The notes under the pieces were generated by a model. That model worked only from the letters and a program-made list of their open reading frames with translations. It was not told the origin of the DNA and did no database searches. The position numbers and the translations under genes were made by a program. This document shows positions 1 to 4,835 of a DNA stretch of 5,867 nt, in pieces (position 1 is the first letter of the stretch; every line of letters starts with the position of its first letter). Source of the DNA: Bacillota bacterium (GTDB lineage: Bacteria > Bacillota > Bacilli > Alicyclobacillales > SLC66); NCBI GenBank assembly GCA_021797415.1, contig JAJZZT010000038.1:1-5867 (forward strand). The letters are read 5' to 3'.

Positions 1-317
1 TGGGGTTGGGGCCTGTGGCGGCCGTGCCCAAAGCGCTGGCGCAGGCGGGGCTGTCCTTGGACGATATCGACCTGATCGAATTGAACGAGGCGTTTGCGGC
101 GCAGGCGGTCCGGGTGATCGACGAACTGGAACTGGATGATGAGTTGGTGAACGTCAACGGCGGCGCCATCGCGCTCGGCCATCCTCTGGGATGCACCGGA
201 ACCCGGCAGGCGGTCGATCTGATCGCCGAACTGCGCAGACAAAACGGCCGTTACGGCGTGGTGACGATGTGCGTGGGCGGGGGCATGGGCGCAGCCGCCG
301 TGTTTGAGCGGCTGTAA
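1..317 (+). CDS. fadA: 3-ketoacyl-CoA thiolase (acetyl-CoA C-acyltransferase), C-terminal part
   Basis: The last enzyme of the beta-oxidation cycle, which cleaves a 3-ketoacyl-CoA with CoA to release acetyl-CoA in the cytoplasm. Only the C-terminal 104 codons are present; the reading frame is already open at base 3, so the start and the N-terminal nucleophilic cysteine lie upstream of the window. Visible thiolase motifs, in order, are LNEAFAAQ (about bases 81-104), [19 protein letters not shown] with the active-site histidine of GHP at 180-182, and the terminal [17 protein letters not shown] block with the second catalytic cysteine at 270-272. The C-terminal block resembles that of Bacillus FadA. 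A TTG at 6-8 is internal, not a real start. The gene stops at TAA 315-317, 25 bases before the start of an acyl-CoA dehydrogenase, so the two are almost certainly co-transcribed, as in the fadNAE operon of Bacillus subtilis (family knowledge). The exact chain-length preference cannot be read from this fragment. Confidence 0.95.
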   Translation, partial: GLGPVAAVPKALAQAGLSLDDIDLIELNEAFAAQAVRVIDELELDDELVNVNGGAIALGHPLGCTGTRQAVDLIAELRRQNGRYGVVTMCVGGGMGAAAVFERL

Positions 318-329
318 ACAATCTCTGCG

Positions 330-336
330 AGGAGGG
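330..336 (+). promoter_or_regulatory. Ribosome binding site of fadE
   Basis: AGGAGGG lies six bases before the ATG at 343-345. This decides the start of the acyl-CoA dehydrogenase: the longer in-frame TTG at 304 lies inside the thiolase gene and has no comparable site. Confidence 0.85.
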
Positions 337-342
337 TGGGGC

Positions 343-2133
343 ATGGGTTATGCGGACGGTCAAAGCGCGGCAAATCGTGAACGGGGCTCGCGTTTTGTGG
401 TCGCGCCGAGTGACGGGCGGGGCGTTTTTATCCCGGAGGACTTTTCTTTGGAACAGATCATGTTCGCCCGCACGGCGCACGAATTTGCTGAACGGGAAGT
501 GCGCCCGGCCATCGAACGGCTGGAACATCAGGATTGGCCGCTGACAGTCGACCTGCTGCGCAAGGCGGGGTCGCTCGGACTGCTCGCCGCCGACATTCCC
601 GAACCGTTCGGCGGACTTGGCCTGGACAAGGTGAGTTCGGCGCTCATCAGCGAACACATGTCGGGCGTGGGATCATTCGCCCTGTCCCACGGCGCCCACG
701 TGGGGATCGGCACGCTGCCCATCGTTTTGTTCGGCAATGCGGAACAAAAGGAGAGGTATCTTCCGCGTCTCGCCTCCGGAGAGTGGTTTGCCGCGTACGC
801 GCTCACGGAACCGGACAGCGGCTCGGACGCGCTCAGTGTGCGCGCCACGGCCAGGCTGTCGGAGGATGGCGGCCACTATCTGCTCAATGGGCGCAAGCAG
901 TTCATCACGAATTCCGCCTTCGCGGACGTGTTCATCGTCTATGCGAAGATTGACGGACAACAGTTCTCCGCCTTTATCGTGGAGCGGACGTTCTCCGGTG
1001 TGTCGACGGGACCCGAGGAGCGAAAAATGGGAATCAAGGCATCATCCACACGGGCGTTGATCCTGGAAGATGTGCCTGTTCCGAAGGAAAATCTGCTCGG
1101 AGACGCCGGACGCGGACACGTCATTGCCTTCAATATCCTGAATATCGGCCGTTACAAACTCGCCGTGGGCTGTGTGGGCGCGGCCAAATACGCGCTGGAG
1201 ATCACTGCGAAATACGCGAATACGCGCAGGCAGTTCGGACGGCCGCTCGCGTCATTTCCCTTGATCCAGGCGAAGATCGGCATGATGGCCGCCCGGCTGT
1301 ATGCGGCGGAGAGCGCTGTGTACCGGACGGCGGGCGCTCTGGACGCCGCATTGCGGGAGGTCGATCCGGCGGCGGACGAGCGCGGCGCGCAGACGGCCGG
1401 AAAAATTGCCGAGTTTACGGTGGAGTGCTCGGTCAATAAGGTCTTTGGTTCGGAAATGCTGGACTTTGTCGTCGATCAAGGACTGCAGATCCACGGCGGC
1501 ATGGGCTACATCCAGGAATTCCCTATCGAACGCATGTACCGCGATTCGCGCATCAATCGTATTTTTGAAGGAACCAACGAGATCAATCGCCTGTTGATTC
1601 CGGGCACTCTGTTAAAATGGGCTGAACAGGGGCGTCTGCCGCTGCTCGAAGCGGTGCGCACCGTACAGGCGGAGCTGCTGGAGCCGATCGGGCCGTCTGC
1701 GGACGACGGACCGCTGGCCCGCGAAGCGCGTCTTGTCGAAGTGGTGCGCAAGCTGTTCCTGCTCGCGGGCGGCATGGCGGTGCAGGCGTTTGGCAAGCGC
1801 CTTTCGGATGAACAGGAGGTCGTCGCAAACCTGGCGGATCTGGTGATCGCGCTCTACGCCATGGAAAGCGCCCTGATCCGCGTGAGATTGTGCGCTGCAA
1901 GGCAGCTTCCCGGAGCGGATGGGCAGCGCGATCTGGCGGCGCTTTTCATCGAGCGGTCGTTTCCGGCCGCCGAGATGTGCGCGCGCGAGGTGTTTGCGGC
2001 AGTCGCCGTGGGCGATGAGCTTGGCGCGGCGTGTGCGGCAGCCCGCAAACTGGCGCGCGGACTGCCGGGCAATGCGGTTGCGCTCGGACGCGCGGCGGCG
2101 GATCGCGTCATCAGCGCGCAGCGGTACGTCTGA
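343..2133 (+). CDS. fadE: Acyl-CoA dehydrogenase, FadE/VLCAD-like long form
   Basis: FAD-dependent enzyme that oxidises acyl-CoA to trans-2-enoyl-CoA, the first step of beta-oxidation, normally passing electrons to electron-transfer flavoprotein. From the ATG at 343 the product is 596 residues, close to Bacillus FadE (about 594) and much longer than the usual 380-residue dehydrogenases. The first 430 or so residues are the catalytic fold: N-terminal helical domain, the signature YALTEPDSGSD at residues 152-162 leading into the middle beta domain, then the C-terminal helical domain with QIHGGMGYIQEF and IFEGTNEI. Glu409 in FEGTNEI sits where the catalytic base is placed in medium- and very-long-chain dehydrogenases. 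The remaining 165 or so residues form the extra helical C-terminal region seen in the VLCAD/FadE group. All key motifs are intact. Linkage to the upstream thiolase supports the fatty-acid role; in B. subtilis this operon is repressed by FadR, but no operator is in view because the operon promoter lies upstream of the window. A branched-chain or other acyl substrate is possible but less likely. Confidence 0.95.
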   Translation: MGYADGQSAANRERGSRFVVAPSDGRGVFIPEDFSLEQIMFARTAHEFAEREVRPAIERLEHQDWPLTVDLLRKAGSLGLLAADIPEPFGGLGLDKVSSALISEHMSGVGSFALSHGAHVGIGTLPIVLFGNAEQKERYLPRLASGEWFAAYALTEPDSGSDALSVRATARLSEDGGHYLLNGRKQFITNSAFADVFIVYAKIDGQQFSAFIVERTFSGVSTGPEERKMGIKASSTRALILEDVPVPKENLLGDAGRGHVIAFNILNIGRYKLAVGCVGAAKYALEITAKYANTRRQFGRPLASFPLIQAKIGMMAARLYAAESAVYRTAGALDAALREVDPAADERGAQTAGKIAEFTVECSVNKVFGSEMLDFVVDQGLQIHGGMGYIQEFPIERMYRDSRINRIFEGTNEINRLLIPGTLLKWAEQGRLPLLEAVRTVQAELLEPIGPSADDGPLAREARLVEVVRKLFLLAGGMAVQAFGKRLSDEQEVVANLADLVIALYAMESALIRVRLCAARQLPGADGQRDLAALFIERSFPAAEMCAREVFAAVAVGDELGAACAAARKLARGLPGNAVALGRAAADRVISAQRYV

Positions 2134-2220
2134 ACCATGCGGCTCCGCACTCCCCGGCATGGAGATTCAGAGAGTCGGCGTACCAAGCGGACCTGTCCCT
2201 ACCGGATCGCCCGGTTGTCC
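2134..2220. other. Convergent intergenic gap without a recognisable terminator
   Basis: Both flanking genes end here (fadE from the left, the 3D-domain gene from the right). A 6-bp inverted repeat CCATGC/GCATGG (2135-2140 and 2157-2162) has a 16-base loop, and ACCGG/CCGGT (2201-2205 and 2211-2215) forms a small hairpin, but neither is followed by a T-run on either strand. Termination may depend on Rho or on these weak structures; this is inference. Confidence 0.4.
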
Positions 2221-2236
2221 CTACCGGATTGCCCGG
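2194..2236. repeat. 22-base-period tandem duplication, two copies
   Basis: Copies at 2194-2214 and 2216-2236 match at 20 of 21 positions (both begin TGTCCCTACCGGAT apart from the last base, C in the first copy region and T in the second after GGAT) with one spacer base. Each copy contains a small CCGG-N5-CCGG hairpin. The second copy includes CTA at 2221-2223, which is the TAG stop of the minus-strand 3D-domain gene, so the last few codons and stop of that gene are within the duplicated unit. Confidence 0.85.
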
Positions 2237-3249
2237 CCGGCCGCGCGCAGGATCGGCTGCCAGACATCCTGTTCGAGCATGACATTCCAGGCATCCAACA
2301 CGTCGATGCGCGGGGTGAGCGCGCGAACGGCCGCCGTTGCGCGCGCGGGACGGGAGGCCGGCTGCAGGCCGTGCGCCGGATGGTCTGTCCGCAATTTTGC
2401 AACGAGGGGCAGGACGGTTTGCGGATGGTCCGGGGATCGGCGGGCCGCCGCCGGACGCGTTGCTTTCGGCGACTGGCGCGCCGGCGTCCCGGTTGCGAGC
2501 AGGGCGGCGGCGGATTCCACGCCGCTTGGCGCCGCCAGCGTCGCGGCGGCTTTCAGGAGTGCGGAACTGGTGTATACTTGATCCTGCACAGCCGCATGGC
2601 GCAAATAGGCGTGCGCCCGGTTGATGTCCTGCGCAAGCACGGGCAGGCGATGAATGAATGTGACGTCTTTTTTGGGCAGGATGTAGACAAGCACGCCCCG
2701 CTTCACGCCAAAGTTGAGAGCCGTCTGGTCGCTGTTGTAGAACACGTCGATATGATCGCCGACGATCGCGCCGCCCGTGTCTTCCGCTACCCGGACGCCC
2801 ACTCCGGGAATCAGCAGCGGGGTGCCGTACGGGATGACACCCGGGTCGACGGCAACGGTCAATCCCTGCATGGCCACCTGGCCGGTCGACGTGATGCCGT
2901 ATCCCGGCTGGCCCGGTACTTTCCCTGTGGAGGCGTAGCCGTCCGTGTACGCCGTCAGGGTGCAGACGACGGGTTGCGCGCCGGGTGGTATCCCTGCGTT
3001 TGGCGAGGGCACCATCAGTTGCTGTCCTGTGTTGATCAGATTTGGATCGGCAAGGTGGTTCAGCGCGACGACCGTCTGGATAGTGGTATGAAATGCCTGC
3101 GCGATGGAACTGACGGTGTCTCCCGATTGCACGGTGTACTCCATGGTGGCCCCCACATCCGTTGGACTGGAGGCGGTCTGCATGGCCATCGCATGTCCCG
3201 CAAGACCGAGCAAGACGGCAACGGCCGGCAGGTAGTGAGTTTTTCGCAC
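2221..3249 (-). CDS. Secreted LysM and 3D-domain cell-wall protein (YocH-like)
   Basis: An exported peptidoglycan-binding protein, probably with wall-lytic activity. The chosen start is GTG at 3247-3249 (342 residues), because GGAGAGG lies seven bases upstream and the product then opens with a clean signal peptide: MRKTHY, a hydrophobic core at residues 7-17, and a likely cleavage after AMA at about residue 22. A longer in-frame TTG at 3346-3348 would hide the signal. Residues 38-80 are a LysM domain (YTVQSGDT ... LMVP). Residues 95-192 are a 3D domain, with the characteristic aspartates at VDPG (135), EDTGG (157) and DHIDVF (165, 168). The 3D fold is related to the MltA lytic transglycosylase barrel (family knowledge). 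After it comes a 150-residue tail, much of it Ala/Pro/Arg-rich, ending in a Trp-containing helical-looking segment (314-340). Related Bacillus proteins usually end at the 3D domain. YocH is under WalR control in B. subtilis; no convincing WalR box is seen here. Catalytic activity is inferred. Confidence 0.9.
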   Translation of the reverse strand: MRKTHYLPAVAVLLGLAGHAMAMQTASSPTDVGATMEYTVQSGDTVSSIAQAFHTTIQTVVALNHLADPNLINTGQQLMVPSPNAGIPPGAQPVVCTLTAYTDGYASTGKVPGQPGYGITSTGQVAMQGLTVAVDPGVIPYGTPLLIPGVGVRVAEDTGGAIVGDHIDVFYNSDQTALNFGVKRGVLVYILPKKDVTFIHRLPVLAQDINRAHAYLRHAAVQDQVYTSSALLKAAATLAAPSGVESAAALLATGTPARQSPKATRPAAARRSPDHPQTVLPLVAKLRTDHPAHGLQPASRPARATAAVRALTPRIDVLDAWNVMLEQDVWQPILRAAGRAIR

Positions 3250-3256
3250 GCTCAAT

Positions 3257-3263
3257 CCTCTCC
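3257..3263 (-). promoter_or_regulatory. Ribosome binding site of the 3D-domain gene, inside a hairpin
   Basis: On the minus strand this reads GGAGAGG, seven bases before the GTG start. Its upstream half forms the 3' arm of the hairpin at 3259-3277, so access by the ribosome could be structure-dependent. Confidence 0.7.
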
Positions 3264-3277
3264 CCATCGCGGGGAGA
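3259..3277 (-). promoter_or_regulatory. Hairpin overlapping the ribosome binding site of the 3D-domain gene
   Basis: A perfect 7-bp inverted repeat, TCTCCCC and GGGGAGA, separated by five bases (arms 3259-3265 and 3271-3277). In the minus-strand mRNA the 3' arm overlaps the Shine-Dalgarno sequence. There is no T-run after it, so it is not an intrinsic terminator; sequestration of the ribosome binding site is the more natural reading. Its 5' arm can instead pair with a segment further upstream in the leader (3318-3322). Confidence 0.55.
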
Positions 3278-3398
3278 TGTGATAGAGTCCGGCCGTGAAT
3301 TCCGGATTTCTCACACGTCCCCTTGTGAACTATCATTATTTTGGACAAAAGTGGCAGTTATTAAACATGTACCATATGGGATGAAAATGGAAGGATGA

Positions 3399-3818
3399 GT
3401 GGGGTTGGGAGTCTGGTCTCTATTGATCATTCCGGTCGCCGGGGTCGCGATTTGGATTGCCGTCCGGGAACGCAGGAAGGGGGACTTTTCCTTCCGGATT
3501 GACAAACTGCGGCGCCGCGAAGCAAAGCTCATCGCCGCGATCACCAAGTTGACGGGAGAAATTGAGTTTCTCGACATCTATCGGAGCACTCCCAAGGAAC
3601 ACCTGGTCAAGCAGGTGACGGATCGTCTGGCCGAGGCCAATGAGAATGCGGTGCAGGTTGCCGACCGGTTGCAGGAGTTGCGCAGCCGTGCGCGTTCGTG
3701 GCGGGATTTTTCCGATTTGTACGTGGATATCGGGATGGTGGAGGAACAGTTGGAAAAATCCGAGGCGGCGCTTACCGCCGCGCTGGCGCAGTTCAAGAAA
3801 CTCGACCAGCGGGGGTGA
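3399..3818 (+). CDS. Small membrane-anchored helical (coiled-coil-like) protein, unknown function
   Basis: A 139-residue protein I do not recognise. Residues 5-22 form one hydrophobic membrane helix, followed at once by the basic run RERRK (23-27), which by the positive-inside rule places the body in the cytoplasm. Residues 33-60, 66-101 and 113-137 are charged, heptad-like helical stretches, separated by a short STP turn (63-65) and an aromatic segment, WRDFSDLYVDIG (101-112). No catalytic motif, cysteine or metal site is visible. The GTG start at 3399 has GGAAGG at 3389-3394 only four bases upstream; a TTG at 3405 with ten-base spacing is an alternative that removes two residues. It is a real gene rather than a chance frame, because the ORF fills the space between a divergent promoter region and uppP and its composition (membrane helix plus amphipathic helices) is coherent. 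It is 87 bases from uppP in the same direction and may be partly co-transcribed. The envelope context suggests a scaffold or regulator of wall synthesis, but that is a guess. Confidence 0.75.
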   Translation: MGLGVWSLLIIPVAGVAIWIAVRERRKGDFSFRIDKLRRREAKLIAAITKLTGEIEFLDIYRSTPKEHLVKQVTDRLAEANENAVQVADRLQELRSRARSWRDFSDLYVDIGMVEEQLEKSEAALTAALAQFKKLDQRG

Positions 3819-3861
3819 GTCCCAGTCCCAAGAGAACGGTGGGCGCCGGGTGGGGTATATG

Positions 3862-3870
3862 TGCTACAAT
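3862..3870 (+). promoter_or_regulatory. Probable extended -10 promoter of uppP
   Basis: TGCTACAAT matches the extended -10 pattern TGnTATAAT with one mismatch. No TTGACA-like -35 box occurs 16-18 bases upstream, where the DNA is GGCGCC-rich, which is compatible with an extended -10 promoter. Transcription would begin near 3877, about 30 bases before the uppP ATG, giving a short leader with the ribosome binding site. Confidence 0.45.
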
Positions 3871-3886
3871 ACCAGCGAAATGGACT

Positions 3887-3896
3887 GGAGGGAGAG
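3887..3896 (+). promoter_or_regulatory. Ribosome binding site of uppP
   Basis: GGAGGGAGAG precedes the ATG at 3906-3908, with nine bases between its end and the start. It settles the start: the earlier in-frame GTG at 3861 overlaps the probable -10 box and lies upstream of this site. Confidence 0.75.
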
Positions 3897-3905
3897 TTTT
3901 TCAAT

Positions 3906-4769
3906 ATGAATGTCGTACATACGGCGATTTCCATGTCTCTTGGACAGACGGCGATTTTTGCCATTGTGCAGGGGATCACGGAGCTTTTCCCCATCAGCAG
4001 CGTGGGACATGCTGTCATTCTTCCGTTTTTGTTTCATTGGCCTGATTTGCAGAAGAGTCCGGGATTTCTTCCCTTTGTCGTCATGCTTCACGTCGGCACC
4101 GCCGTCGCGTTGCTCATCTATTTTTTCGCAGACTGGCTGACGTACCTTCGCGCTCTGGTGGCGACGGGCGCTGCGGCGGAACGGCCGGCGGTGAAGACCG
4201 CCCGCAAGGAGTTCTGGCTGCTCGTGCTCGGTACGGTGCCGGCGGTGTTGATCGGCGAATTTTTCAACCATCCGCTCGCGCGCCTGTTCTCTGCGCCGCG
4301 CGCCGCGATGTTTTTCCTGATTGTCAACGGCGCGATCCTGATAGCGGGCGACCGGTTGTTGCGCCGTCGCGGCAAGCGCGGCATGGCCGATCTGACCAAT
4401 CGCCAGATCATCGTGATCGGCGTGCTGGAGTCGTTTGCGCTCATACCGGGATTTTCGCGGTCCGCCATGACGATGATCGGAGGACTGCTGTACGGCCTGG
4501 AGTATGCGGCCGCCGCCCGCCTGAGCTTTCTGCTCGCCACTCCCGTGATTCTCGGGGCGGCTGTCAAGGAACTGCCCAAGCTCTCTCATGCGCACAGCCT
4601 GTTGACGCAGGCGCTCATCGGCGGTGTGCTGGCCGGAATCGCCGCTTATCTAAGCACATGGTTTTTGATGCGGTACTTCAAGCGACATGAAATCAAGGCG
4701 CTGCGTCCGTTCGGAATTTACTGTGTCGCGCTCGGCGCAGCGACGCTGGTGTACAGTTTTGTGGTGTGA
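3906..4769 (+). CDS. uppP: Undecaprenyl-diphosphate phosphatase (UppP/BacA)
   Basis: An integral membrane enzyme that removes one phosphate from undecaprenyl diphosphate, recycling the lipid carrier for peptidoglycan and other wall polymers; extra copies can confer bacitracin tolerance (family knowledge). The product is 287 residues, within the usual range of about 265-290, and appears complete. The first BacA motif is QGITELFPISSVGH at residues 22-35: the (E/Q)xxxE pair is Gln22 and Glu26, and His35 is the conserved histidine. The second is PGFSRSAMT at 181-189, matching PGxSRSxxT, with Ser184, Arg185 and Ser186 intact. Hydrophobic segments lie at about 15-45, 56-80, 102-122, 133-152, 166-225, 235-260 and 267-286, the expected multi-pass pattern. 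It follows the small membrane-protein gene by 87 bases but has its own probable promoter. The stop TGA at 4767-4769 is inside a direct repeat that leads to the next gene. The assignment is firm; the only mild peculiarity is Gln at the first motif position, which is a known variant. Confidence 0.96.
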   Translation: MNVVHTAISMSLGQTAIFAIVQGITELFPISSVGHAVILPFLFHWPDLQKSPGFLPFVVMLHVGTAVALLIYFFADWLTYLRALVATGAAAERPAVKTARKEFWLLVLGTVPAVLIGEFFNHPLARLFSAPRAAMFFLIVNGAILIAGDRLLRRRGKRGMADLTNRQIIVIGVLESFALIPGFSRSAMTMIGGLLYGLEYAAAARLSFLLATPVILGAAVKELPKLSHAHSLLTQALIGGVLAGIAAYLSTWFLMRYFKRHEIKALRPFGIYCVALGAATLVYSFVV

Positions 4770-4784
4770 CGCAGATGTGACGCA
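4765..4784 (+). repeat. TGTGACGCA direct repeat with 11-base period
   Basis: Identical nine-base copies at 4765-4773 and 4776-4784 are separated by GA, so they sit about one helical turn apart. The first copy spans the uppP stop codon. The TGTGAC-N5-TGTGAC layout resembles the tandem half-sites bound by OmpR-family response regulators such as PhoP and WalR (TGTWAH-N5-TGTWAH), with G instead of A/T at the fourth base. Operator function is a suggestion only. Confidence 0.45.
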
Positions 4785-4800
4785 CAAGCATAATCCACAT

Positions 4801-4830
4801 TCCCCCCGGCTACCCTAGAGCCGAGGGGGA
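4801..4830 (+). promoter_or_regulatory. Strong hairpin covering the ribosome binding site of the transporter gene
   Basis: TCCCCCCGGCT at 4801-4811 pairs with AGCCGAGGGGGA at 4819-4830 to give an 11-bp stem with one bulged A (4824) and a seven-base loop. It lies 31 bases after uppP, where a terminator would be expected, but it is followed by TGGTCATGCC and not by a T-run. The 3' arm contains the purine-rich AGGGGG at 4824-4829 that must serve as the Shine-Dalgarno sequence of the gene starting at 4836. It may attenuate transcription, block translation, or both. Confidence 0.6.
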
Positions 4831-4835
4831 TGGTC

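Larger units (their letters stand above)
3250..3398. promoter_or_regulatory. Divergent control region between the 3D-domain gene and the small membrane-protein gene
   Basis: The two flanking genes are transcribed away from this 149-base region, so both promoters should be within or close to it. The part at 3329-3396 is clearly richer in A and T than the surrounding genes. It holds the palindromes TTTTG-GA-CAAAA (3339-3350), ACATGT (3365-3370) and CCATATGG (3372-3379), any of which could be operator-like. TTGGAC at 3341-3346 resembles a -35 box for the plus strand, but no good -10 box follows at 16-18 bases. The left half is the leader of the 3D-domain gene and has several competing inverted repeats. 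Individual promoters could not be assigned with confidence. Confidence 0.5.

Noticed and set aside
304..342. TTG-initiated N-terminal extension of fadE
   Set aside because: It would overlap the thiolase gene and ignores the near-perfect AGGAGGG positioned for ATG 343.
2135..2162. CCATGC/GCATGG inverted repeat after fadE as an intrinsic terminator
   Set aside because: The stem is only 6 bp with a 16-base loop and no T-run follows.
2137..3282. A plus-strand open frame of 381 codons opposite the 3D-domain gene
   Set aside because: It is the antisense shadow of a gene with clear signal peptide, LysM and 3D motifs on the minus strand; its translation is Arg/Gly/His-rich and has no recognisable domain or good ribosome binding site. 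Long antisense frames are common in GC-rich genes.
3341..3369. TTGGAC as the -35 box of a sigma-A promoter for the small membrane-protein gene
   Set aside because: The hexamers at 16-18 bases downstream (for example AACATG) match the -10 consensus poorly, so no specific promoter is claimed.
3381..3398. Five-codon mini-ORF (ATG at 3381, TGA at 3396-3398) ending directly against the GTG at 3399
   Set aside because: A translated leader coupled to the next gene is conceivable, but no ribosome binding site precedes it and such short frames arise often by chance.
3162..3398. A 78-codon plus-strand frame running through the divergent promoter region
   Set aside because: It begins inside the antisense of the 3D-domain gene, crosses the AT-rich control region and has no ribosome binding site or recognisable domain.
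3864..4595. A minus-strand open frame of 243 codons opposite uppP
   Set aside because: uppP on the plus strand has both diagnostic BacA motifs; the antisense translation is highly charged and shows no motif.
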